64,000 nucleotides of DNA. Source: Liquidambar formosana. Taxonomy: Eukaryota > Streptophyta > Magnoliopsida > Saxifragales > Altingiaceae. Each line of letters begins with the position of its first letter. The stretch's first letter is position 1. Under the pieces are notes generated by a model. The model had not been told where the DNA came from and ran no database searches. It saw only the letters and a program-made list of their open reading frames with translations. Below are positions 1 to 10,190 of this stretch, in pieces. The DNA lies in contig CM077823.1 in NCBI GenBank assembly GCA_039720395.1, positions 12,914,107 through 12,978,106 of the forward strand, read 5' to 3'. The position numbers and the translations under genes were made by a program.

Positions 1-257
1 TAATATGAACTCTAATTGACAACTTGGAGATCATTTCAGGGTCAAACAGAAAAGATACAACTTAAATGACAATAATGCCCTTCAAGTCGCAAAAGCTCTA
101 ATTGACTATTGAGATTAACTCCAAATTGAACCAAAATTCATACACATCATCCTTAAGACCTTAAAAAACTCAATGAAAAAGACTAGACTCAAAAATGAAA
201 CAAAAAGTTACATGAAATGACAACCCCTAGTTAAGGTGACAAAAATGGGGTGTGACA
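1..257 (-). mobile_element. LTR fragment (LTR-A family), cut by window edge
   Basis: The + strand ends in GGGGTGTGACA at 257, which on the minus strand is an LTR start TGTCACACCCCATTTTTG. The whole stretch is visibly related to the terminal 260 bases of the solo LTR ending at 15553 (shared blocks around 'ggagatcatt', 'aaccaaaattcata' and 'gactagactcaaaaa'). It interrupts a copia integrase reading frame exactly after a KKAIF peptide at about 262. The other end and its target duplication lie outside the window, so solo LTR versus full element cannot be decided. Confidence 0.75.
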
Positions 258-976
258 CCCAAAAATGGCTTTCTTGGCTCTAGGATCCAATTTAGTTTCT
301 TTTATATGAAAATACACAGGACAACCAAATACTTGCAAATTATCATAATCTGTAGCAAGTTTTCCAGACCATATCTCTAAAGGTGTTTTTCCATCATTCG
401 CAGCTGTAGGCAATTTATTGATAAGATGGTAAGCATATGTCACAGCTTCAGCCCAAAATGCTTTGCCCAATCTGGAGTTGAACAACATACATCTCATACA
501 TCTCACTTTCTCCAGCAAAGTACGATTCATGCGTTCTACCACTCCATTCTGCTGCGGTGTATCTCTGACTGTGAAGTGTCTGACTATTCCTTTATCTTGG
601 CATACTTTGAAGAATGGATCCAACTTGTACTCACCACCATTGTCTAACCTGAGCCTCTTAATTTTCCTATCTGTTTGAGTCTTAATAATTTTCTTCCAAT
701 TCAGAAACACATCCAGAACTTCACTTTTATGCCGCATAGTTTACACCCAAACCCTTCCGGAGTAATCATCAATAAAAGACACAAACCAATGCTTACCTCC
801 CAAAGTTGCAACTTTAGAAGGTCTCTATACATCTGTATGAACATAATTAAGAGTTCCCTTTATGCAATGAACTACAGTGTCAAACTTAACTCTAGTCTAT
901 TTGCCTAAAATACATTGCTTACAAAATCCCAATTTTCTTGTCTTGGCACCCTTCGACAGAGCTTGCTTTATCAATC
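258..976 (-). pseudogene. copia integrase core (broken)
   Basis: Minus-strand translation gives a Ty1/copia integrase catalytic core. It has the FIDDYSG-type first aspartate region, the LRLDNGGEY second block and the PQQNGVVERMNRT third block with its glutamate, then the usual FGCPVYFHI and KLDPRAKKAIF segment. At least two in-frame stops interrupt it, after the zinc-binding region near 905 and near 865. Each is a change from an expected Gln or Trp codon to a stop. The N-terminal side is separated from the protease part by the solo LTR 977-2458 and the C-terminal side is cut by the edge LTR. It would have inserted element cDNA into the host genome and cannot do so now. Confidence 0.85.
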
Positions 977-2458
977 TGTGAGCACCGTGTCCTCGACCAC
1001 GCCAGGCTCAGGGGTAGTACACCACTAACCACGAATGATTAGGGCGCAAAAGGAGTCGCCACCCGATTTGGCTTCGGGAACCAATTGACCCTTAGGAAAG
1101 GTCTAACTTACCATAACCAGAGATTGTTCGGGTTCGAAGCTAGGGTACGCGGATGGGAAGGTGTTAGGCACCCATCTACGCCCAGCCAAGGCTGGCCCCA
1201 TATGTACTTATTGGCTTTAATTAAAAAGGACTTAATTAGGCTCAACCGTATTCAAGCAATTCAATGATTTAATTCAAATGTTGGCACACAATGATGAAAA
1301 AGAGAGATTAAGATAGGATATATGAGCATATATATGTACAAGGCAGAGTATTCAAAAGGCTACGAGAGATGCTTATGCTGCCTGCAAAACAGAAAGAATG
1401 ATTGAATTGCAAAACGTGGCTCATGCACGTACGTGCATATCATATGTACGTACATACACACCCCATAAATCAGCCTAACACTTACCATGTTCTACTTGAA
1501 CGAATTCGTAACTCAAATATATACAAGGAATTAACCCAAATATGATTCAGAGATGATAAGAATGACCTAAATTTAAGTGATGAAGAAATGAAGGTAAACA
1601 TTGATGAGGGTGTACATACAATAAATAATATTCGTGTACACAAGCCTAAATCATGCGAGTTAAATATCGGAATTGATGGATGGATACGATTGCATGATTC
1701 TTCCTATCCTTTATGCCCGAACAATATATAGAATATTGAATATCATATGCGAGGGATGAATAGATGCTAAAACGAATCTAAATGCCAACCATTAAATGAA
1801 AGGGATGCGGAAGATGTTATGCACATTTCATACAATTAATAATCGTGCTAAATCACAAGGAAATGGAATAAAGGATTGAAAATCATTACCCTCAGGTACG
1901 GGCAATAGCAATTTCTCCACGAGCTTGCCTTCCGGACCTCTCGCAATCACAACTATGAGTTTTCGAATCTTTCGGGTGGAGGCTGGGTGCAAAAGTTGGA
2001 TCCATTCTCTTGGTTGAAAGGGGGTATATATAGGCAAGGTATTAGGGTTTATTTCGGAGTTCATTAGGGTTTCTCAGCCGCCACCAAGTAGCTGTTAGCA
2101 TAGGGGATTCACAAGGAAAGAAACGATTTGGGGGGAAAAGCTGAAAATTTCGAAAATAAAGGGCATGATCGTACGTGCATGGAAGATGCACGTACGTGCA
2201 TGAACCATGCTCATACGATCATGGGTATCAAAAAGCTGTGTTGGAAAATAAAGGGCATGATCATACGTGCATGGAAGATGCACGTACGTGCATGAACCAT
2301 GCTCATACGATCATGGGGTATCAAAAGGTATCAAAAAATTGTATTGTGCTTGCACGGGTCCTTCGGGCTCGCTTGTGGTAGTTTATTTGTTGTTGCCCTT
2401 CATCATTGGGTTTAAAGGTGGTCCAAAATGTCAGGCGGTACAAAATTGGGTGTCAACA
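977..2458 (-). mobile_element. solo LTR with 5-bp target duplication CAATC
   Basis: The segment begins TGTGAGCACC and ends GGGTGTCAACA on the + strand (minus-strand LTR start TGTTGACACC). It is flanked by CAATC at 972-976 and CAATC at 2459-2463. It contains no coding sequence. It carries a TATA-like run (tatatata near 2025, minus-strand promoter sense), a 'ggagtcgccacc' block near 1050 that recurs in the other long LTRs here, and a 92-bp duplicated hairpin module. Removing it and one CAATC rejoins the copia frame. The 'gtcgccacc' block is familiar from long LTRs of gypsy Tat/Ogre-type elements; assigning that lineage is inference. Confidence 0.88.
2152..2326. repeat. two tandem copies of a 92-bp hairpin module
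   Basis: Two near-identical units (from about 2152 and 2243) each contain CGTACGTGCATG motifs and inverted arms (catgatcgta ... tacgatcatg). Each unit can therefore fold on itself. A similar acgtacgtgcat block occurs once more at about 1425-1455 in the same LTR. Confidence 0.85.
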
Positions 2459-2463
2459 CAATC

Positions 2464-3067
2464 CCTATAATGCCTTTTCCAAAAGCATGCCCTAAGCGCA
2501 TGTGCCAAAGTCTAAAAGTATCAGATCCACTACCCTCTGAATTATTAAAAACGGTGACTCTCCCTGTGACTATACTCCCATCCAAAAAATATAAATTACC
2601 CTTTCAAGTACCTTTCAATACAATGAGTGCACCACGTACCACTTTGAGGACTCCACCTTCCATAGTAATTTTGTAGCCCTTTGAATCAAAAGTTCTCAAT
2701 GAGATGAGATTTTTCTTCAAATCCAGTACATACCAAACATCTATCAAAACTCTAATTGTTACATCATGTAACTTCAAACGAATGTTTCCTATCCCTTCTG
2801 TTTTACAGGCATTGTCATTACCCATTAAAACAATTCCACGATTTACTCTTGAAAGCTAGAAAACAATTCCCTATTGGGACATATATGATAGGAACACCCC
2901 GAATCCAAAATCCACTCATCTGAATGGCCAACCAGTGATAAAACAGTCAAAGCTAAATGCTCATCCCCAACATCCACATGTGCTACATTTGCGTTTGAAC
3001 CCTTACCATTTTTATTTTGTAGCTTCAAACAAACCTTCTTTCAATGCCCTTTATTGTGACAAAAAGC
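2464..3067 (-). pseudogene. copia GAG-pre-integrase and protease region (broken)
   Basis: Minus-strand frames give the aspartic protease signature in ILDSGCSYHICPNR (near 2880-2910) followed by a GAG-pre-integrase segment (VWYVLDLKKNLISL) and LWHMRLGHA just before the solo LTR. The protease D-S-G triad is intact, but the reading frame is interrupted between 2826 and 2843. Function in the live element was polyprotein cleavage. The neighbours, gag upstream and integrase downstream across the solo LTR, confirm the assignment. Confidence 0.82.
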
Positions 3068-3700
3068 TCATTTATCCTTTGCAGAAATTTTTCTATCAGA
3101 TGATGCACCTCTCGTCTTAGAACAAGACTTACCCCATCTACCAAATTTTCTATCTTCACTCCTACCCCTTGCTGTCAAAGCCTCTAATGGTATGAACCAG
3201 TTGGTCCTTCTTCGATACTCATTATTCATAAAAGCCTTAGACATATCATCATATTTAATTATATCTTTCCCATATAGCAAAGTAGTAGTCAAATGATCAT
3301 ATGAATCAGGCAAGGAATTTAAGAATGATAAGGCTTTATCTTCATCCAAAATTTCAACATCTAAATTTTGCAAATTAGCAAGAATTTTATTAAAACCATT
3401 CAAGTGCTCAGTTATTGAAATACCTTTCTTATAATTGAAACGGAAGAGCTTCTTCTTCAAATAGAGCCGATTTTCAATGCTCTTTGTTATGTATTTGTCC
3501 TCCAATCTCTTCCACAATTGCTTAGCCGAAGTCTCCCTCATGACAAAATATTTTTTATCCTTGGCGAGGCAAGGTCTAATCGTGCCGCAAGTTTGACGAT
3601 TAATTTTCACCCAATCCTTCTCATCCAAATCATCAGGTTTATCATCTAAAGAGATATCTAACTTTTGTTGAGTCAGAACATCCAAAACTTGCATTGCCAT
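3068..3700 (-). pseudogene. copia gag (UBN2-type), nearly full
   Basis: The 210-residue frame on the minus strand contains the UBN2/gag-polypeptide pattern of Ty1/copia capsids: ETSAKQLWKRLEDKY, RLYLKKKLFRFNYKKG, the segment ending in LNSLPDSYDHL, and a basic C-terminal tail ahead of the zinc-knuckle region. It most resembles Tork/TNT1-lineage gag. The start at 3700 is short of the usual N-terminus, and upstream codons continue in a decayed form to about 3830. It would have formed the virus-like particle of the element. Confidence 0.85.
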
Positions 3701-3905
3701 ATGCTAAGTTATTCGTTCCATCAAATTTTTTAACTTCGATTTTGTAGTCGAAACCATAGTTCTAACTACTGACGAAGTGCTTGTAGACGAATTTTTCTAT
3801 GACGAAGCTTCTGAAGTCGATTCCGCCATTAATCAGATCCACACCCAAATACGAACGATCAAAAGATCCAACTCCTAGGTTGAAAACTAAGCTCTGATTC
3901 TAGTT
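3701..3905 (-). other. copia 5' leader with degenerate primer-binding site
   Basis: Immediately inside the LTR, the minus strand reads AACTAGAATCAGAGC. This is close to the initiator-methionine-tRNA primer site TGGTATCAGAGC used by most plant copia elements. The rest encodes the decayed gag N-terminus. Confidence 0.6.
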
Positions 3906-4290
3906 TGTTGTGTGGAAGCGCGATAAACAAACAAATTTCTATAGTGGTGGAAGTGATTAATCAAATAAAATAAGTAAATCGATCCAAGCATAGAAAATAA
4001 ACAAACACACAAAGAAAAGAAGACATAAGATTTACGTAGTTTGGCAAAATGCCTGCGTCCATGGGTGGCGATGATCTATTCACTATTTTTTCAAGAGAAT
4101 ACAAGAGTAAGAATACTCACAAAATCCCTAGATCCTCTTTACACCCAATGACGGCTCCCAAGTGGCTCTCGTTGCATAAGGATGAAACCCTCAAAACAAC
4201 CCCTTATATAAAGTGGGTTATAACATAAGTGAGTGGGTCAAGTTGGGTTAAAAAGACCCATCTTACAAAATGGGCTAAAAAGTAGAATTA
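3906..4290 (-). mobile_element. copia 5' LTR
   Basis: The + strand begins TGTTGTGTGG at 3906. On the minus strand the LTR carries a TATA-like TATATAAG (near 4206), a transcript leader with CTTATGCAACGAGAGCC, and ends CCACACAACA just before the primer site. The outer boundary near 4287-4320 is not fixed: the other LTR is outside the window and no target duplication can be read. Confidence 0.7.
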
Positions 4291-4453
4291 AAGACAAATA
4301 TCCAAGACCTTCAGCTTCCCTCAAAAGGAAAATCTCTTCGTCTCTGGCTTCATTTCAAAGATTAAAATCTTTTATCAAGGCTAAACCTGCATCACCAACT
4401 ATTTCTTCTTTTTCAACCCATCAGACTCCACCAAAATTGAAAAAGCCAAACAA

Positions 4454-5044
4454 ATGTTGAATTCTTTCGTGGATACACCTATGTCTTCGGCCCACATTCA
4501 ATTCCCCAAAATTGAGCAAGCAGTGAAGACTTTGCTATCTGGCAGTGGTTGTACTCTAGGGATGTCAGCCAATCTTAACACTTTCCTGGAATAACTGAGG
4601 CCGATTTGCTCTTCATTTTCTTCAAGCCATCAAGAAAGCAAAGACAACAAAACTTTGCTTATCAAGTTGAAATCTCTCCAGGAAAAACTAGATGAAGAAT
4701 TCGCTACTGCTGAAAAGATGGAAACTAATTTCAGAATGGGTTAGTCAATCATTGTTGGTCTTGAGAATGAAGTGAAGGAACTAGAGAAGCAATTGGCCGA
4801 TAAAGAGGAAATTCTAAAACAGGCCAAGGACAAATAGTCTAAGATTGTTGATTCTCTAGAGCGCCATATGGAAGCAGCTCATAAATTGGTGGAGGAATTT
4901 CAACTCTGTGAAGACAAAGAAATTATTAAACAGAAACAAGCTGAAATCGAGAAAAGGCTACAAGCAATAGAGGCCAACTGGATTAAGGCAAAGGAATTTC
5001 TCATCTTTGACACTTGTACCGTCTCTTCTTCAAAGTATCCCTAA
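4454..5044 (+). pseudogene. antisense coiled-coil ORF of the Tat element (three in-frame stops)
   Basis: One + strand frame runs from about 4454 to the stop at 5042-5044 and reads as a charged, heptad-rich protein. Examples are LIKLKSLQEKLDEEF, GLENEVKELEKQLADKEE and IIKQKQAEIEKRLQAIEA. It is interrupted only by TAA at 4592, TAG at 4742 and TAG at 4835, each plausible as a C-to-T change of a glutamine codon. It converges tail-to-tail with pol (stop at 5338). Tat relatives such as Grande and Retand are known to carry extra ORFs, often antisense, between pol and the 3' LTR. A coiled-coil C-terminus is common in plant-mobile-domain proteins, but that domain is not visible here. The N-terminal part is cut off by the copia insertion. 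The function is unknown. Confidence 0.6.
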
Positions 5045-5337
5045 ACAATATTTTATGGCTGAAGTGTAGCCATTAACAATTTTATGATGATGTAATTTGG
5101 CCATAAGGCCTTGCATTTTCTCTTTTCTTGTTCTCTTAACAATTTTTTTTGGTTCGGCCAAGGGGCCGGAATTTTAATTTCTATTTGGAGACAATTTTTG
5201 TAATTCGACCATATGGCCTGGGATACTTCTTTTCCCCTCCCTCTTTCTTGACTTGGTCAAAGGATCATCTTTTTATTAATGCAATGTCTTTTTGTCTCAT
5301 ATCTATACTTGCATTTTTAATCATGCTCAATATTTTC
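5045..5337. other. gap between antisense ORF and pol stop
   Basis: AT-rich sequence with no frame or motif that I can support. It would hold the convergent 3' ends of the pol and antisense transcripts. Confidence 0.4.
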
Positions 5338-5911
5338 CTATATTGCAGGATAATATTTTTTAAAGAATTGACCATTAATAGGCCGATCATAGATTTCACC
5401 ATCCAAATTTTGCAAGTGATAAGCACCACCTCTTAGTACATTGAAAATTTTAAAAGGTCCTTCCCAATTAGGAGATCATTTCCCATACTTAGGATCTTTT
5501 GCGCCAATAGGAAGACTTGCCTTCCAAATTAATTAACCTTTAATAAAACTTTTAAGCCGAATTTTCTTATCATAAGCCTTTTCTATTTTTCTTTTTTGAA
5601 CTTGCAAGTGATCCAATGCTAATAATCTAACATCATCTAAATCATCTAATTCGGCCAACATGGCATTGTAATAATCTTGTTCACTTAAATTGTTTTGCTT
5701 AGCAACTCTCAAAGATCGAACAATTACTTCCATTGGTAAAATGGCATCATTAAGCAAATAGAGTTGTACCTGTACTCGTTCTTTTGGAATTTCTATAAGC
5801 CTATAAGGTTTTTGATAATAGCTCATGCTAAGCGCAAGGATTGTCTTTAATCATTTTCTTAATGCTTAACTTTAAAATATTATTTGTTGATTCGGCCTGC
5901 CCAGTAGTTTG
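5338..5911 (-). pseudogene. gypsy integrase C-terminal part and pol stop
   Basis: After the solo LTR the minus-strand frame resumes at TTGQAEST and continues through MSYYQKPYRLIEIPKERVQV-like sequence, a coiled stretch (VQKRKIEKAYDKKIRLKSF), then GPFKIFNVLRGGAYHLQNLDG and KKYYPAI with the stop at 5338-5340. This is the usual integrase C-terminal/GPY-type tail of plant Tat pol. A break lies near 5530. Together with 7249-7691 it makes one integrase split by the LTR. Confidence 0.82.
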
Positions 5912-7248
5912 TGTAGACACCTCATTTTTTCCCTATATTTGATGGTGAGTTCCCGATGATGAGGTTCGTGATGTTTATTGTCAACCTGGGTCTCTTTTAT
6001 GTGAGCAAAGCAAGCAATTGGGTTAGGTGCATATATATGTGTGAGTATATGTATATAATGCCAATTGGGTAGAGTCCTCCATGTACACCCTTTTCACTAT
6101 TCTCATTCATCTCTTACTCATTTCAACTCATTCCCTCTCAATTGTGTTCATTTTCTCCAATCAAAGCCTTCTTTATATAGGCTCACATTTAGCTAACATT
6201 TGAAGTGGTGATAAATTCATCTCCCCTTTACCAAGTGGTGTATCCACAATTTATCTCAAGTGATTCATCTATCATTACTAAGTGGTGTATCCACCATTAT
6301 CACAAGTGATTCATCTACCATTTATCTTAAGTGATAAAAATCTGATGCTGTTTTGCTTCAAAATGACTGTCAACTTCACTTCCAGACTGTCAACTTATGT
6401 CATATTGTCTAGTAACTTCACTGTTTCAACAACTTCTTTTCTTTCTAAGTGAGAAACCTACTCTAAAAAAGGATAGAAGTGAGGAATGGTGAGGGAAATT
6501 AGGTAAATGGGAAATGTGTAGGATGGAAAAAATAAAAGAAGTGGGGAATGATAGGGGAAATTAGGTAAGTGAATAAGCTTGCACTTTGATTCTTCCCTAT
6601 AAATAGCAAGAGCTTGGGAGAGTTCAGGGACACCAAAAAATTAGAGGGTGAGTAGGGAATGCTGAAACTCTGAGAGAAAAATAGAGAAAAAAAGAGACTT
6701 GGGGAGGAGAGTTCTTGTAGGGAAAATATTAAAAAAGAGAGAAGTTGCATTAAGAGAAAATAAAAGAGAGATGACTTGTGAGGAAGGGAAATAACTTGCT
6801 TGGCTCAACAGAAGGGACACTGCCAGATTGACAGTGGACTTGAGGGACGGTTTAAACACCAACCAATTTCATTTACAAGAGGTATGAATTTATATTTGAT
6901 AGTAGAATTGTATAAATTATATTTATTGTTTATTTGATTAATATGTCGTTTGTGTGTGTTTTAATTATTGCATGATATATGGGTGATCCAGATTAAATTA
7001 AAATACTAAACATGGTCAATGAATACAAAATGAGGGCCGGGTTATTATCAGGCATTGTTAGTTGTCTAACACCTTTCCAACATATACCCTAGCTCCGAAC
7101 TTTCTTTGGTTAGTAAAAATGGTTCCTGGGTCCTTCTAGGTGGCAACTCTTATTCATATGCTAATCCTCCAGGGTTAGTAGCATCAGAAGCAAAAGCAAG
7201 TAAAACACAGGTAAAAGCGAGCGCGTGGTGAAAATTGGTGCGCTTATA
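5912..7248 (+). mobile_element. solo LTR in the integrase, target duplication GTTTG/GCTTG
   Basis: The + strand starts TGTAGACACC at 5912 and ends GGTGCGCTTATA at 7248 (final CA decayed to TA). GTTTG at 5907-5911 and GCTTG at 7249-7253 are 5-bp target copies with one mismatch. Removing the insert rejoins integrase as YAQ-TTGQAES. It contains a CTATAAATAG TATA box near 6597 and a 'ggtggcaactc' block near 7140 related to the other long LTRs. There is no coding content; an apparent Ser/Phe-rich minus-strand frame is just polypyrimidine sequence. Confidence 0.85.
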
Positions 7249-7760
7249 GCTTGGGCATAATTAGGAGTTGAATGAATGATTTTAAAACCATACTCCTCAG
7301 CAAAAGCTTTTACTTCATTACCAGTAAACACTGACCTTTCATCAGCAATAATAGATTGAGTTAGGCCAAATCTATAAATAATATTTTCTTTTATACATTT
7401 TATCACTTCAGTCTAAAAGACCGAAGGCATTGGGATTGGTTCTACCCACTTGGTGAAATAATCTGTTGCTACTAAGAGAAAAGCATCTCTTTTGGATGAT
7501 TTTGGATAGATTTTACTAATGACATCCATCGGCCAACCTCTAAATGGCCAAGCTTGATTATGGATTGCAACTTGATAGCTGGTACATGTTGTATTGGCCC
7601 ATGAATTTGGTAAGCTTGGCACCCTTGGGCATAAGCCAAGCAATCTTTTATAATATTCGGCCACTAATAGCCATATCTTCTTATTAACCATCTCATTTTA
7701 ACACTAGCTTGATGTGCCCCGCAAATCCATTCATGGACTTCAGCCATGACTTGCATTGAT
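7249..7760 (-). pseudogene. gypsy integrase N-terminal and catalytic part (broken)
   Basis: Minus-strand frames show GWPMDVISKIYPKSSKR (first catalytic Asp), DYFTKWVEPIPM, then IIADERSVFTGNEVKAF (second Asp block) and KIIHSTPNYAQA, the region before the catalytic Glu. Frames change near 7410 and a zinc-binding HHCC segment upstream (to about 7760) is decayed. The solo LTR 5912-7248 cuts it one residue past YAQ. Confidence 0.83.
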
Positions 7761-7917
7761 TGAAATTGTGAGACACACAGGCATAACAATCCATCTATAT
7801 ATATTCTTTTTATATAATTCATCATCTAAAATGACAAATTTCAAAGTTCTTTTTCAAATTTTATATTCGGTCTGGATTGATGGATTCTGCAAATATTTTA
7901 TGATTGGAAATCTCCAA
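7761..7917 (-). other. decayed RNase H to integrase linker
   Basis: Lies between the second RNase H and the integrase zinc-binding region. The frame is not continuous and no separate feature is seen. Confidence 0.4.
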
Positions 7918-8448
7918 TCATCCTGAGCAACATCTAATGACAAAAATCAATTCATTAGGACCGAATTCTTTTGTAATGGATGATTCTAACCTTTTCTCTA
8001 TGGTTTTCATCCTAGTTAAAACACTTAGAGGGATTTTTAATGCAGAAGCTATCTGGGCTAATTTGTTTGCTTCATTGTTCTCTTTTCTAGGGACATATTT
8101 AAATAAAACATCAGCAAATAAACCCAACAAGTGTTTAGCAATCCTGTTATATTCAATCAAAGAATCACTTACACACTTGAAGTCACTAGATAATTGTCTT
8201 AAAATTAATTGGGAGTCCCCAATAACAAAAACATTTGAAACATTCAAATCTATCAATAAACTAAGGCCAATGATGAGTGCTTCATATTCGGCCTGGTTGT
8301 TTGTGCAGTCAAAATCCAACTTGAATGATAATTGAGTTCTTTTTTTAGTAGGGGACACCAAAACAATTCTAGCCCTTGCTAATTCTTCAGTCTTTGAGCC
8401 ATCAAAAATTAAAACCCATGGTGCCAAGGAAATACATCCAACATCCAA
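7918..8448 (-). pseudogene. second (archaeal-type) RNase H of Tat pol
   Basis: The 176-residue minus-strand frame reads as an RNase HI-like domain: LIFDGSK (first Asp), TNNQAEYEALIIGL (Glu), VIGDSQLILRQL (Asp) and VPRKENNEANKLAQIAS (the final N/D region). This domain follows the RT-linked RNase H and precedes integrase, the arrangement described for plant Tat elements that gained a second, archaeal-like RNase H. It would remove RNA from RNA:DNA hybrids during reverse transcription. The core residues look preserved. Confidence 0.85.
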
Positions 8449-8613
8449 TTTCCATTGTTGGCAAAATCTAAAGATCTACCTCCAAGTTAGGATGGCTTGT
8501 TAAAAAATCGGCCAATGCTTGGCCTTTCATTGCCTTTTGAGGTGTATATTGCAAACAGAATTCAATTAATACTAAAGACCATTTTGAAAATTTTCCTCTC
8601 ACAATCAGTTTAC
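8449..8613 (-). other. linker between the two RNase H domains
   Basis: Decayed minus-strand coding sequence connecting the RT-linked RNase H to the archaeal-type domain. No motif can be called. Confidence 0.4.
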
Positions 8614-8919
8614 TTAGCATATATTTTTTACCACATCAATTTGACAAATAATATAAACTAGAATGGGCAACATGTAATATCTTAACTTAATGTAAGAAAA
8701 ATATAAAGCCAAACATAGTTTTTCAATCGGTGTATATCTACACTCGATTTCATTAAGTAATTTGCTAAGAAAATAGACAGCTTGCTCATGCTCATCATCT
8801 CTGTCTTGAGCTAATAATGCTCCTATAGACTCTTTAGCGGCCGATATGTACAACTTCAAGAGCTTCCCCTGATGCTGCCTATTCCCTTTGAAGTCGTCCT
8901 CTGCCCATATCTTTAGCAA
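8614..8919 (-). pseudogene. gypsy RT-linked RNase H
   Basis: Minus-strand translation gives LYISAAKESIGALLAQ, AVYFLSKLLNEIECRYTPIEKLCLAL and KLRYYML, the typical RNase H-like domain that follows the reverse transcriptase of Ty3/gypsy elements. Some catalytic acidic positions appear replaced (SAAKESIGA instead of an Asp-bearing version is common in this group). A frame break separates it from the RT thumb near 8930. Confidence 0.82.
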
Positions 8920-9385
8920 AGGAGAGAAGGTTTTGGTTCACCCTGCACAATCGGAAATAAAACGGCGCAAGAAATTAACTTGACCAAGAAATATTTGAAG
9001 TTCTTTTTTATTAGAAGTTGGTTTTGCATCAATAATTGCCTTTGTTTTATTTTTATCAACTTTAATCCCCCTCTGGTGAACTAGATAGCCTAAGAAATTC
9101 CCGCAGACACACCAAAGGCACATTTTAAGGGATTCATTTTTAAGTTGTGAATTCTCATTCTTTTAAAGGATTTCCTTAGATCAGTCATATAAATGTCCAG
9201 ATTTGAAGATTTAACCACCACATCATTGATATAAACTTCAATAAATTTTCCAATCATGTTATGGAAAATACAATTCATGGCCCTTTGATAAGTTGCTCCA
9301 GCATTTTTAAGATTGAATGGCATTACAACCTATTCAAAAGTCCCAATACTGCCTGGGCACCTAAAGGCCGTTTTTGATATATCAT
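8920..9385 (-). pseudogene. gypsy reverse transcriptase, C-terminal half
   Basis: Beyond the solo LTR the minus strand continues with ISKTAFRCPGSIGTFE, then MPFNLKNAGATYQRAMN, and the active-site block EVYINDVVVKS. The usual Y-x-D-D is Y-I-N-D here, so one catalytic Asp is lost. HQRGIKVDKNKTKAI and FLGQVNFLRRFI follow. The frame is broken near 9095 and 8935. Confidence 0.86.
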
Positions 9386-10102
9386 TGTCATACCCCATTT
9401 TTGTACCACCTTACTAGGGCTCATCATTTCATGCATGTTTTTATTTTTTATTTTTTAGTCTAGTCACTTGCATTAGGTTTCTAGAGTCACAAGGACAATG
9501 GATATGAATTTTGGTTCAAATCGGAGTTAATCTTGAGGGATAATAAGAGCTTTTGGGACTTGAGGGGCATAATCATCTTTTAAGTCCCAAACTTTTTATT
9601 TGACCTTGGAATGATCTTCAAATTTTTGATTGGAGTTTATATGGATGCATATGAGGTATTTCTAGGTTCAATTTGATGAATCAATGGCTCGGGATTAAAA
9701 TGGTTCGACGTAGTTCAAGTTGGTTAATTGACTTTTCCTTGGGTTAGCTCTAATTGACTCACAATTATCAACCAAATCTTTTCAAATTGACTTTAATTAG
9801 TCATCATTTTATCCCTAAAAGTGTTTTATAAAGTTTAATTTTGATATGGAAAGCGTTTGGTTTGATCCTATGTGCATGCCTATGCTTAGCAAAGGTAGAG
9901 CATAGCGGTTAACCGCCTTGTTCAAACCTAACCATGCCCCCATGGTTAGTGGTTTTCACCCTAAAATGTTCAAAAATGTATTCCTCATCGAAACACGGTC
10001 GTTTTGGCTTTTGTTTCATCAAAATCGGAGTTAATTTTCCCCCTGAAACACTTCTAGAAGGGAAGGGAGGCAAAATAGGAGAAAAATCAGAAGTGGGCTC
10101 GG

Positions 10103-10190
10103 GTGACCACCCAAGCCTGGGCGGCTAGCCGCCTGGGCGGCTAGCCGCCTGGGCCCAGGTGGCTAGCCACCCAGCCTTGGGTGGTCACGC
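10103..10190. repeat. GC-rich palindrome built from ggcggctagccgcc repeats
   Basis: Sequence from about gtgaccacccaagcc to ggcttgggtggtcac-like right arm is close to its own reverse complement. Direct copies of cctgggcggctagccg lie inside. It is a sharp GC island in an AT-rich LTR and is absent from the sister LTR. Confidence 0.8.

Larger units (their letters stand above)
258..4290 (-). mobile_element. Ty1/copia retrotransposon, Tork/TNT1-like, 5' portion
   Basis: On the minus strand, from right to left, lie an LTR (about 3906-4290), a degenerate primer-binding region, gag, a CCHC/protease segment, a GAG-pre-integrase segment and an integrase core. That is the Ty1/copia order. The gag segment resembles the TNT1/Tork lineage. 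The element is inactive: it has stop codons and is split by a solo LTR (977-2458) and by the LTR at the window edge. Reverse transcriptase, RNase H and the 3' LTR would lie to the left, outside the window. It sits inside the antisense reading frame of the Tat gypsy element. Confidence 0.85.

Noticed and set aside
426..908. Several + strand open frames
   Set aside because: They are shadows of the minus-strand copia integrase.
6499..6862. Ser/Phe/Leu-rich minus-strand frames
   Set aside because: Polypyrimidine LTR leader sequence; no family and no coding pattern.
7904..8335. 143-residue + strand frame
   Set aside because: Antisense of the archaeal-type RNase H, whose catalytic motifs read clearly on the minus strand.
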